Source of the DNA: an uncultured Alphaproteobacteria bacterium
Lineage (GTDB): Bacteria > Pseudomonadota > Alphaproteobacteria > Rhizobiales > Ancalomicrobiaceae
NCBI GenBank assembly: GCA_937919435.1
Contig: CALFRR010000162.1
Coordinates: forward strand, 1-12,920
Length of the DNA: 12,920 bases
Direction of reading: 5' to 3'
Of this stretch, positions 1 to 7,158 are shown piece after piece. The translations under genes and the position numbers were made by a program. Below the pieces are notes generated by a model. That model did not search any database and was not told where the DNA came from. It saw only the letters and a list, made by a program, of their open reading frames with translations. Each line of letters opens with the position of its first letter. Position 1 is the stretch's first letter.

Positions 1-2
1 CC

Positions 3-161
3 GCGAAGCAGGCTCGCCGCTCGGCGGCCCGTCTCTCGCCCCTCGCCTCCGCCGACGAACCGAATCTCCTCGTGCCGAAGCCGCTCCCGTCGTCGCGTCG
101 CCCGACCGTGCGCGCGGCCGCACGCCGCTGCCGTCTTCCGCCGATCGGGGCGGCGGGATAG
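3..161 (+). CDS. Possible 3' end of an upstream gene, cut by the window edge
   Basis: One forward frame is open from the window edge to a TAG at 159-161 and gives about 52 residues rich in Arg, Ala and Pro, ending in PIGAAG. Third codon positions are mostly G or C (roughly 43 of 52), as expected for a real gene here, but the competing frames score nearly as well because the whole stretch is GC-rich. I recognise no family. It may be a low-complexity C-terminal tail or plain intergenic DNA. No convincing terminator follows before the metallopeptidase gene at 231. Confidence 0.22.
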   Translation, partial: AKQARRSAARLSPLASADEPNLLVPKPLPSSRRPTVRAAARRCRLPPIGAAG

Positions 162-230
162 GATCCGGCGACGTCGTGTCGCGGGTCTCCCGCGATGCGG
201 GAGGGGCGGACGGCTCGGGAGGCGGCACCC

Positions 231-1181
231 ATGCGGTGGGACGACCATCGGGAGAGCGACAACATCGAGGATCGCCGCGGCGACGGCGACGGTGGCGACT
301 ACGGGTCGTCCTCCGGCGGCTTCGGCGGGTTCGGCGGGCTGCCGCTGAATCTCGGCGGCGGCGGCATCGGCACGATCGTGATCGTGCTGATCATCGCCTG
401 GGTGCTCGGCATCAACCCGCTCACCCTGCTCTCCGGCATGCCGGTCGGCCCCGGCGAACCGCGCATCGCCACTCAGCAGCCCCGGCCGGTGCCGCGCTCG
501 GCCCAGCGCAACGATCAGCTGTCGCGTTTCGTCGCGGTGGTGCTCGCCGACACCGAGGACCGCTGGAAGGAGATCCTGCCCGCCCAGGCCGGCGATCTCG
601 ATCCGCGGCTCGCCGGACTGAAGTACAAGGAGCCGACCCTGGTCCTGTTCTCCGGTCGGACCCGCTCCGGCTGCGGTCAGGCGGAGACGGCGTCGGGGCC
701 GTTCTATTGCCCGGGCGACGGCAAGGTCTACATCGACCTCGCCTTCTACGACGAACTGAAGACGCGGTTCCGGGCGCCCGGCGACTTCGCCCAGGCCTAT
801 GTGATCGCCCACGAGATCGGTCACCGGGTGCAGGATCTGCTCGGCATCCTGCCGGCGTTCGACAAGGCGCGGGCCAAGATGAGCGAGCGCGAGGCCAACC
901 GCGCCTCGGTCAAGGTCGAGCTGCAGGCCGACTGTTTCGCCGGGGTGTGGGCGCACGAGGCGCAGAAGGAGCGCGACTTCATCGAGCCCGGCGACATCGA
1001 GGAGGCGATCAACGCCGCGTCGCGGATCGGCGACGACGCCATCCAGAAGGCTTCGCGCGGCTATGTCGTGCCCGACAGCTTCACCCACGGCTCGTCGGAG
1101 CAGCGGGTGCGCTGGTTCAGGGTCGGCTTCGAGACCGGACGGCTGAAGGCCTGCGACACCCTCAGGGCGCCGCGGCTCTGA
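231..1181 (+). CDS. ypfJ: YpfJ-family neutral zinc metallopeptidase, membrane anchored
   Basis: Predicted 316-residue protein of the putative neutral zinc metallopeptidase family (YpfJ type, PF04228). It opens with a charged, then Gly/Ser-rich stretch (1-44), followed by one hydrophobic segment at about 46-60, so it is probably a single-pass inner-membrane protein with the enzyme domain outside the cytoplasm. The zinc site is HEIGH at 194-198. The third ligand is probably E230 in ELQADC, as in the family. The conserved block SGCG...GPFYCPGD...VYIDL (147-170) and the C-terminal FTHGSSEQRVRWF (284-296) are present, so the domain is full length. The physiological substrate of the family is unknown. 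The start at 231 is chosen over an in-frame ATG at 195 because GGGAGG lies at 217-222, eight bases before it. Its last 20 bp overlap the end of the convergent transporter gene. Confidence 0.9.
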   Translation: MRWDDHRESDNIEDRRGDGDGGDYGSSSGGFGGFGGLPLNLGGGGIGTIVIVLIIAWVLGINPLTLLSGMPVGPGEPRIATQQPRPVPRSAQRNDQLSRFVAVVLADTEDRWKEILPAQAGDLDPRLAGLKYKEPTLVLFSGRTRSGCGQAETASGPFYCPGDGKVYIDLAFYDELKTRFRAPGDFAQAYVIAHEIGHRVQDLLGILPAFDKARAKMSEREANRASVKVELQADCFAGVWAHEAQKERDFIEPGDIEEAINAASRIGDDAIQKASRGYVVPDSFTHGSSEQRVRWFRVGFETGRLKACDTLRAPRL

Positions 1182-2061
1182 GCGGCGGCGCCACGGTCCG
1201 TCGGGTGGCGGCGCGGGCGCCGACGATGCAGAGGACCACCAGGACGGTGGCGGCGAGGAGCCTCGGACCGACGCTCTCGCCGAGGATCAGCGCCGCCAAA
1301 CCGAGCCCGAGGAAGGGCTGCAACAGCTGCAGCTGGCTCACCGCGGCGATGCCGCCGCGGGCGAGGCCGCGGTACCAGAACAGGAAGCCGAGCCACATGC
1401 TGAAGGCGGCGATGTAGACGAGGCCGCCGATCGAGCCCCAGCCGACCCGGCTCCAGTCCGGCCAGTCGATCACCGTCATCGGCAGGGTGATCGGCAACGC
1501 CAGCACCAGCGCCCAGGAGATCACCTGCCAGCCGCCGAGCCGCGGGGTGAGCCGCGCCCCTTCCGCGTAACCGACGCCGGAGCAGACCACCGAGGCGAGG
1601 ATCAGCCCGTCGCCGAGCGCCGAACCGGACGCCCGGGCGTCCCAGGCGTATCCGGCGACGACCGCGCTGCCGAGTACGGCGAACAGCCAGAACACCGGGC
1701 GCGGTCGGATCCCGCCGATCCGCAGGGTGCCGAAGACCGCGGTCGTGAGCGGGATCAGCCCCATGTAGAGGGTCGCCCGTGCCGCCGAGATCTCCCTCAG
1801 CGCGAAGGCGGCGAGCACCGGGAAGCCGATCACCACGGCGGCGGCGACGGCGGCGAGCGACGGCAGGTCGCGCCGGCCGGGGAGCGGTGCCCGGGTGACG
1901 GCCAGAGCGAGGATGCCGATCGCCGCCGCACCGACCGCCCGGGCATGGGCGGAGAACATCGGTTCGAGATCGATCACCGTGAGCCGCGTCCCGACGATCG
2001 AACCGGAGAAGATCACCACTCCGATCAGCCCGTCGATCGCACCCAGCGTCCGCCTGTCCAT
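1162..2061 (-). CDS. EamA/DMT-family inner-membrane transporter
   Basis: Predicted 299-residue polytopic membrane protein with about ten hydrophobic segments arranged as two EamA repeats. Family-typical parts are the first segment beginning GLIGVVIFSGS, and in the second repeat YIAAFSMWLGFLFWYRGLA followed by QLLQPFLGLGLAALILGE. Such drug/metabolite transporters usually export amino acids, vitamins or other small metabolites; the substrate here cannot be read from the sequence. The start at 2061 is supported by GGAG at 2073-2070 on the same strand, eight bases upstream. A longer open frame reaching to 2328 has no site and would run into the MocR gene. It is divergent from the MocR-type gene at 2180, an arrangement common for MocR regulators and the transporter they control. 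Its 3' end overlaps the metallopeptidase gene by 20 bp, tail to tail. Confidence 0.9.
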   Translation of the reverse strand: MDRRTLGAIDGLIGVVIFSGSIVGTRLTVIDLEPMFSAHARAVGAAAIGILALAVTRAPLPGRRDLPSLAAVAAAVVIGFPVLAAFALREISAARATLYMGLIPLTTAVFGTLRIGGIRPRPVFWLFAVLGSAVVAGYAWDARASGSALGDGLILASVVCSGVGYAEGARLTPRLGGWQVISWALVLALPITLPMTVIDWPDWSRVGWGSIGGLVYIAAFSMWLGFLFWYRGLARGGIAAVSQLQLLQPFLGLGLAALILGESVGPRLLAATVLVVLCIVGARAATRRTVAPPLRAAAP

Positions 2062-2112
2062 CGCCGCGTCTCCGAGGTCGTTGCTTCGGTTCCGAGAATG
2101 GCGTGACGAGCA

Positions 2113-2164
2113 GTACGGATCGAGGTACGGTTTGCCGACGGACGACCATACCGTACCGGTACGA
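2113..2164. promoter_or_regulatory. Candidate MocR operator: repeated GTACGG half-sites
   Basis: The 118-bp gap between the divergent transporter and MocR genes contains GTACGG at 2113-2118 and 2125-2130 (direct repeats, 12 bp apart), the inverted copy CCGTAC at 2151-2156, and a one-mismatch copy GTACGA at 2159-2164. GGTACGGT (2124-2131) and ACCGTACC (2150-2157) form a perfect 8-bp inverted repeat, and GTACCGGTAC (2153-2162) is a perfect palindrome. MocR regulators characteristically bind combinations of direct and inverted repeats next to a divergent target, so this is the probable binding site. I could not assign clear -35/-10 boxes for either gene. Confidence 0.55.
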
Positions 2165-2179
2165 CGAGGAGGACGGTCG

Positions 2180-3561
2180 ATGGCGATCGGGATCGACCGA
2201 GCGGGGTCCGCGACGCTCGCCGAGGCGCTGGTGGCGGCGATCGAGCGGGCGATCGGCGATCGACGGCTCTCTGCGGGCGCGCGGTTGCCGTCGATCCGCC
2301 GGCTGGCCGACGAGGAAGGGGTGTCCAAGTCGACGGTGGTCGAGGCCTACGATCGGCTGGTGGCGGCGGGGCGGATCGTCTCGAAGCCGGGGGCCGGGTT
2401 CTACGTCGCCGAGCGGCGGCGGGTCGAGGCGGTCGATCCGGGGCCGATGCTGGAGCGCGACATCGATCCGAGATGGGTGATGCGCAGCGTGCTCGAACTG
2501 CCCGACGAGGTGCTGAAGCCTGGCTGGAAGGGTCGGGGCTCAGGCGGGCGCTCCGGGCGCTGGCCCGCGATCCGGCCGCGCGGCTCTTCGACTACGCCCA
2601 TCCGCTCGGCTTTCCGCCGCTGCGCCGGCTGCTGGCGCTCCGGGCGGCGGAGCGGGGGATCGAGGTCGAGCCGCATCGGATCGTGCTGACCGATTCCGGT
2701 TCGGCGGCGATCGATCTGGCGATCCGCCTCCTGGTCGCGCCGGGCGACACGGTGTTCGTCGACGACCCCTGCTACTACAACTTCCGGGCCAAGCTCGCGC
2801 TCTACGGCGCCCGGGTGATCGGCATCCCGTTCCGGATCGACGGGCCGGATCCGGAGATCTTCGCGGCGGAGGCGGCGCGGCACCGGCCGGTCGCCTGGGT
2901 CACCAACTCCGGCCCGCACAATCCGACGGGCTGGCGGATCTCGGCGGCCAACGCCCATCGGCTGCTGTCGATCGCCGCGGCGCACGACGTCTCGGTGATC
3001 GAAGACGACGTGTTCGGCGATTTCGAGAGCCGGCCGGCGCCGCGGATGGCGGCGCTCGATCGGCTCGAACGGGTGATCCTGCTCGGCAGCTTCTCCAAGA
3101 CGCTGTCGTCGGCGACCCGCTGCGGCTATCTGATGGCACGGGCCGACCGGGTCGACCGGCTGGTCGACCTGAAGCTCGCCACCACCTTCGTCAACGACGA
3201 CCTCTCCGCCCAACTGGTCCACCGGATGCTCGCCGACGGCAGCTATCGCAAGCACGTCGAGGGGCTGCGGCGACGCCTCGCCGAGGCGCGGGACCGGGTG
3301 GCGCGCGAACTCGTGGCGGTCGGGCTGACGCCGCTGGTCGAGGGCGAAGCGGGGCTCTTTCTGTGGGCGGAACTGCCGGACGGGTTCGACGCGGTCGAAC
3401 TGGCGCGGGCCGGGGCGGCCGAAGGCATCGTCTTCGCCCCCGGCAACGTCTTCTCGCCGTCGCAGTCGGCCGGCCGCCACCTGCGCTTCAACGTCGCCCA
3501 TTCCGGCCATCGGCGGATCTGGGACTTTCTGGCCCGAACGACGGCCCCGGCGGTGAAATGA
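2180..3561 (+). pseudogene. MocR-type regulator (GntR HTH + aminotransferase-like domain), frameshifted
   Basis: The first part (2180 to about 2519) encodes a GntR winged helix: LAEALVAAIERAI, LPSIRRLADEEGVSKSTVVEAYD, GRIVSKPGAGFYV (residues 13-76), then a linker ending ELPDEVLKPG. From about 2521 the homology continues in another frame with WLEGSGLRRALRAL through a complete fold-type I aminotransferase-like domain: NSGPHNPTG, VIEDDVFGDF, and SFSKTLS whose Lys (3097-3099) is the expected PLP lysine, ending LRFNVAHSG. Joined, the product is about 460 residues, normal for MocR proteins. The switch equals one missing base near 2519-2521. Unshifted, the HTH frame runs to a stop at 2689 and gives a protein without the PLP domain. 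The start is firm: AGGAGG at 2167-2172, seven bases before the ATG. It may be a true lesion or a sequencing error; I see no slippery motif. It is divergent from the EamA transporter it probably controlled. Confidence 0.85.
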
Positions 3562-3753
3562 GAGGCGAGCGGATCGTCGGTGGTGGGACTTCGGAAGAGG
3601 GCGCGGACGGCAGATCACGCATCGTCGTGCGATCGGCGGGTCGAGTGCAGCGGCTCCCCGGGAGAGTCCTTACCTGTCAGACAAGGTAACGGAAACTTTT
3701 CCATTTGTGTCCGATGGTCGAATCCGAAGTTCAAATCTTCGGGAGTCGGGCCG
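3562..3753 (+). promoter_or_regulatory. Upstream region of the chemoreceptor gene: dyad, possible promoter, hairpin at the SD
   Basis: No gene is seen in this 192-bp gap; its second half is clearly richer in A/T than its surroundings. TTACCT (3670-3675) and AGGTAA (3684-3689) form an inverted repeat, with GTC-A-GAC inside. GAAACTTT (3692-3699) followed ten bases later by TCCGATGG (3710-3717) resembles the flagellar sigma-28 consensus (TAAAGTTT, 11 bases, GCCGATAA) with mismatches and one base short spacing. CCGAAG (3724-3729), loop TTCAAAT, CTTCGG (3737-3742) form a perfect 6-bp hairpin whose last bases are the start of the ribosome binding site GGGAG (3741-3745). A short dyad, CTCCCCGGGAG at 3654-3664, is the only weak terminator candidate for the gene before it. 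Confidence 0.4.
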
Positions 3754-5733
3754 TTGAACATTTTACGTAACGTGAGGTTGGCGAGCATCCGTTGGAAGCT
3801 GTTGGCATCGGTCGTCGCCGTTTCGCTGCTGACCGCTGCGGCGCTGGGGCTGGCCGGCTACCTGCAACAGAAGACTCTCAGCGAGACGGCGATCGAGTCC
3901 GCGCTGACCCAGCGCTACGAGGCGGTGGTCGCGACGATCGGCGAACGCGGGACGCGGGCGCTCGCCGCCAGCCTGTTCCTGGCCAACGATCCCCGGGTGG
4001 CGAAGGCCTTCGTGAACAAGGACCGGGTGGGTCTGATCGATGCGATGAAGGGTGTCTTCGGTGTCTCGCGCGATCGGCTGCGCGCCGGTCTGATGAGCTT
4101 CCAGAACGTCGACGGCACCAATTTCGCCCGGACCCATGCGCCGGCCACCTTCGGTGACGACGTCACCGTCCGCCGGCGGATGGTCCGCAACGTCATCGAC
4201 GACGGCCGACCGCAGGTCGGGATCGAACCCGGGCTCGACAATCTCAGCATCTTCGCCTCGGTTCCGGTGGTCGCCGAAGGCCGTCTGGTCGGCGTCACCG
4301 ACATCGGTCTGTCCTTCGATGCCGGCACCCTGGCCGATCTGAAGCAGACCAACCACGTCGACCTGGCGGTCCATGTGATCACCCCCGGCAAGGTCCAGAC
4401 GATCGCGTCGACCTTCGCCGGCAAGACCCTGCTCGACATCGGCGTGCACACCGCGGCGATGACCGAGGTGTCGCGGCTGACGATGTCCGAACTCGACGGT
4501 CATCCGGTGGCGGTGATCGCCGGCCCGCTCAAGAACTATTCGGGCACGGCGATCGGCACGATCGAGATCGCGATGGACGCTTCGGTCTTCGTCGCGGCGC
4601 GCGACGCGGCGGTCCACACCCTGCTCGCCGTCCTGGCCGGGGTGGTGATCATCGGCGGGGCGACGGCCCTGATGCTGGCCAGGAACCTCGGTGCCCCGAT
4701 CCGCGCGCTCAACGAGGCGATGCTCCAGCTCGCCGAGGGTCGTCACGGCACGCCGATCGCCTCGCACGGGCGGCGCGACGAAATCGGCGAGATGGCGCGG
4801 TCGCTGGAGAAGCTCCGGCTGGCGCTGCAGGCGGCCGAGCAGATGCGCGGCGATCAGGAGCGGGCCCGTACCGAGGAAGCGGCCCGGCTGCATCTGCGCA
4901 GCGAAGCCGCACAGCGCTTCGCTCTCCGGATGTCGGAGATCTCGAACGCCTTCGTCGGGTCCTCGAACGAGGTGCAGGTCGCCGCGCAGAGCCTCGCGGC
5001 GACCGCCGAGGAGACGGCGCGTCAGACCCAGACGGTCGCCGGTGCGGCGGAGGAGGCCTCGTCCAACGTGCAGACGGTGGCCTCGGCGGCCACCGACATG
5101 AACGCCGCGGTGGCCGACATCTCGACCAAGGTCGGTCAGGCCGCGCGGATCGCCAATCAGGCGGCGGAGGAGGCCGGGGCGACCCAGACCAACATTCGGG
5201 AACTGTCGATGTCGGCCGAAGCGATCGGTCAGGTCGTCGAGTTGATCAACTCGATCGCCGCGCAGACCAATCTGCTGGCGCTCAACGCGACGATCGAGGC
5301 GGCCCGGGCCGGCGAGGCCGGCAAGGGGTTCGCGGTGGTCGCGGCGGAGGTGAAGCAACTGGCCAACCAGACCACCAAGGCGACCGACGTGATCGGCGGC
5401 AAGATCGGCGAGATCCAGCTGGCGACCCAGCGGACCGTCGAATCGATCGGGACGATCTCGGCGACGGTCGAGCAGATCCGCGAGATCTCCGGCCTCGTGG
5501 CGGTCGCGGTCGAGGCTCAGGGCTCGGCATCGAACGGCATCGCCGACAACACCCGGCGCGCCGCGCAGGGCACCGACATGGTCACCACCAACATCGCCGG
5601 CGTCGGACAGGCGGCGGAGATGACCGGCGCCGCTTCGACCCAGTTGATGGAACTCTCCAACAGCCTGTCCGCCCGGGCGGGCAAGCTGCAGGAGGAGGTC
5701 GCCGCCTTCGTCAGAAACCTCGAAGTGGCGTGA
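3754..5733 (+). CDS. Methyl-accepting chemotaxis protein with periplasmic Cache sensor
   Basis: Predicted 659-residue transmembrane chemoreceptor. Order: TM1 about 15-37; periplasmic ligand-binding region 38-284, containing FQNVDGTNFARTHAP and FGDD (116-136) typical of the dCache_3-type sensor; TM2 about 287-309; HAMP 310-362 with DEIGEM; then the coiled-coil signalling domain with the conserved hairpin tip INSIAAQTNLLALNATIEAAR (498-518) and GKGFAVVAAEVKQLA, which contacts CheA/CheW. There is no C-terminal CheR/CheB pentapeptide; it ends VRNLEVA. The ligand is unknown. The start is taken as the TTG at 3754 because GGGAG (3741-3745) sits eight bases upstream and a positively charged N-terminus runs straight into TM1. 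The same frame is open to an ATG at 3580, but that stretch does not look coding. No other chemotaxis gene is nearby, so it is an orphan receptor. Confidence 0.92.
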   Translation: MNILRNVRLASIRWKLLASVVAVSLLTAAALGLAGYLQQKTLSETAIESALTQRYEAVVATIGERGTRALAASLFLANDPRVAKAFVNKDRVGLIDAMKGVFGVSRDRLRAGLMSFQNVDGTNFARTHAPATFGDDVTVRRRMVRNVIDDGRPQVGIEPGLDNLSIFASVPVVAEGRLVGVTDIGLSFDAGTLADLKQTNHVDLAVHVITPGKVQTIASTFAGKTLLDIGVHTAAMTEVSRLTMSELDGHPVAVIAGPLKNYSGTAIGTIEIAMDASVFVAARDAAVHTLLAVLAGVVIIGGATALMLARNLGAPIRALNEAMLQLAEGRHGTPIASHGRRDEIGEMARSLEKLRLALQAAEQMRGDQERARTEEAARLHLRSEAAQRFALRMSEISNAFVGSSNEVQVAAQSLAATAEETARQTQTVAGAAEEASSNVQTVASAATDMNAAVADISTKVGQAARIANQAAEEAGATQTNIRELSMSAEAIGQVVELINSIAAQTNLLALNATIEAARAGEAGKGFAVVAAEVKQLANQTTKATDVIGGKIGEIQLATQRTVESIGTISATVEQIREISGLVAVAVEAQGSASNGIADNTRRAAQGTDMVTTNIAGVGQAAEMTGAASTQLMELSNSLSARAGKLQEEVAAFVRNLEVA

Positions 5734-5745
5734 TCGTCGGCGATC

Positions 5746-5776
5746 GTCGACGGTTCGTGGCCGTCGACGAACCGTC
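5746..5776. terminator. Candidate bidirectional terminator between convergent genes
   Basis: The 50-bp gap between the chemoreceptor and carA stops is almost filled by inverted repeats. GACGGTTCG (5749-5757) pairs with CGAACCGTC (5768-5776) as a perfect 9-bp stem with a 10-base loop. An alternative stem uses GTCGACGG (5746-5753) with CCGTCGAC (5761-5768), 8 bp with a 7-base loop. The two stems share bases and cannot form together. No U-run follows on either strand, so classical intrinsic termination is not assured, but the position between convergent stops favours this role. Confidence 0.5.
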
Positions 5777-5783
5777 CGTGGCG

Positions 5784-7010
5784 TCAGGCCCGCTCGGGGA
5801 CCTTCTCCAATCCCTTCTTCTCGCGGATCAGGTTCATGAACCGAGTGAAGAGGTAGTGGCTGTCGCGCGGGCCGGGCGAGGCCTCCGGGTGGTATTGGAC
5901 CGAGAACACCGGCTTGCCTTCGACCGCGATGCCGCAGTTGGAGCCGTCGAACAGCGACACGTGGGTCTCGACCACACCCTTCGGCAGGCTGTCGCGGTCG
6001 ACCGCGAAACCGTGGTTCATCGAGGTGATCTCGACCTTGCCGGTGGTGAAGTCCTTGACCGGATGGTTGGCGCCGTGGTGGCCCTGATGCATCTTCATCG
6101 TGGTGCCGCCGAGCGCCAGACCGAGCATCTGGTGGCCGAGGCAGATGCCGAAGGTCGGCAGACCCGCGTCGATCACCGCCCTGATGGTCGGAACCGCGTA
6201 TCTGCCGGTCTCGGCCGGATCGCCGGGGCCGTTCGACAGGAAGACGCCGTCCGGCTTCAGCGCCAGCACGTCCTCGGCGGTGGCGGTCGCCGGCAGCACG
6301 GTGACCTTCGCCCCGGCGTCGGCGAGCAGCCGCAGGATGTTGCGCTTGATGCCGAAGTCGATGGCGACGACGTGGGCCCAGTCGTTCTCGCGCCGGCCGT
6401 AGCCCTCCGGCCAGGTCCAGGCGGTCTCGTCCCAGTCGTAGCGCTGCGACGAGGTGACCATCGGCACCAGATCCATGCCGACCAGACCCGGCCAGGCGGC
6501 GGCCTCGGCCTTCAGTGCGTCGACGTCGAAGACGCCGTCGGGGGCGTGGGCGATCACCGCGTTGGGCATGCCGCCGGTGCGGATCAGGGCGGTCAGCGCC
6601 CGGGTGTCGATGCCGGCGAGGCCGACGATGCCGCGGGCCTTCAGCCACTGGTCGAGATGCCGGGCGGCGCGCCAGTTCGACGGATCGGTGATCGACGCCT
6701 TGAGAACGACGCCGCGCGCTCCGGAGCTCGCCGCGTTGACGCTCTCGACGTCCTCGTCGTTGACGCCGATGTTGCCGATGTGCGGGAAGGTGAAGGTGAT
6801 GATCTGGCCGGCGTAGGAGGGATCGGTGAGGATCTCCTGGTAGCCGGTCATCGCGGTGTTGAAGCAGACCTCGCCGACCGCCGATCCGACGGCGCCGAGG
6901 CCGAAGCCCTCGATCACCGTGCCGTCGGCGAGCACCAGGAGAGCGGTCGGCTTCGGTTCGGCCCAGGCGTCGGAGGTCGCGGGAGCCGGGGCTCCGGTCG
7001 TGTCGGTCAT
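5784..7010 (-). CDS. carA: Carbamoyl-phosphate synthase, small (glutamine-hydrolysing) subunit
   Basis: Predicted 408-residue CarA. It releases ammonia from glutamine and passes it to CarB for carbamoyl phosphate, feeding arginine and pyrimidine synthesis in the cytoplasm. The N-terminal small-chain domain (about 22-155) shows GEVCFNTAMTGYQEILTDPSY and IDTRALT. The class I glutamine amidotransferase domain (about 213-395) shows SNGPGDP (259-265), the nucleophile elbow FGICLGHQ with C290, HHGANHP, and YHPEASPGP with the His374/Glu376 pair, so the active site is complete. The start at 7010 has GGGA about nine bases upstream; the frame continues to an ATG at 7121, but those residues are not CarA-like. 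It is slightly longer than usual because of an Ala/Pro-rich N-terminus. carB is not in the window. It converges on the chemoreceptor gene and appears to have its own promoter. Confidence 0.97.
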   Translation of the reverse strand: MTDTTGAPAPATSDAWAEPKPTALLVLADGTVIEGFGLGAVGSAVGEVCFNTAMTGYQEILTDPSYAGQIITFTFPHIGNIGVNDEDVESVNAASSGARGVVLKASITDPSNWRAARHLDQWLKARGIVGLAGIDTRALTALIRTGGMPNAVIAHAPDGVFDVDALKAEAAAWPGLVGMDLVPMVTSSQRYDWDETAWTWPEGYGRRENDWAHVVAIDFGIKRNILRLLADAGAKVTVLPATATAEDVLALKPDGVFLSNGPGDPAETGRYAVPTIRAVIDAGLPTFGICLGHQMLGLALGGTTMKMHQGHHGANHPVKDFTTGKVEITSMNHGFAVDRDSLPKGVVETHVSLFDGSNCGIAVEGKPVFSVQYHPEASPGPRDSHYLFTRFMNLIREKKGLEKVPERA

Positions 7011-7128
7011 GTCGTTCGTCCCGGCGGGATCTCGGGCGGGCGCGACCAGCGCACCCGGCGGCTCGCCCGGGCGGATCCGGGCACACGACGTCCGCCCCGC
7101 TCGAGGCCGTCGTCCGCTCATCGGCCGG

Positions 7129-7158
7129 GATATAGCGGGAACCCTCGGGAGCGGTCAA
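7129..7158 (-). promoter_or_regulatory. Probable sigma-70-type promoter of carA
   Basis: Read on the minus strand, TTGACC (7158-7153) is followed by an 18-base spacer and TATATC (7134-7129). This matches the housekeeping consensus at 5 of 6 and 4 of 6 positions and stands out in a GC-rich surrounding. Transcription would start near 7122, leaving a leader of about 110 bases before the carA ATG at 7010. I see no attenuator-like leader peptide or obvious arginine operator. Confidence 0.55.

Noticed and set aside
176..1417. A 413-codon plus-strand open frame overlapping the metallopeptidase gene
   Set aside because: It is an Arg-rich out-of-frame shadow; the metallopeptidase frame carries HEIGH and the other family motifs.
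2510..2530. Programmed ribosomal frameshift in the MocR gene
   Set aside because: No slippery heptamer or downstream structure was found at the junction; mutation or sequence error is simpler.
3724..3742. tRNA T-arm-like stem-loop (loop TTCAAAT), considered as a tRNA gene or tRNA remnant
   Set aside because: No matching acceptor, D or anticodon arm exists upstream, and no CCA end; kept only as a hairpin near the ribosome binding site.
3580..3753. N-terminal extension of the chemoreceptor from an ATG at 3580
   Set aside because: The added residues are unlike a receptor N-terminus, the DNA looks regulatory, and GGGAG is well placed for the TTG at 3754.
3562..3753. Cyclic-di-GMP riboswitch before the chemoreceptor
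   Set aside because: The conserved GEMM core elements could not be found in the leader.
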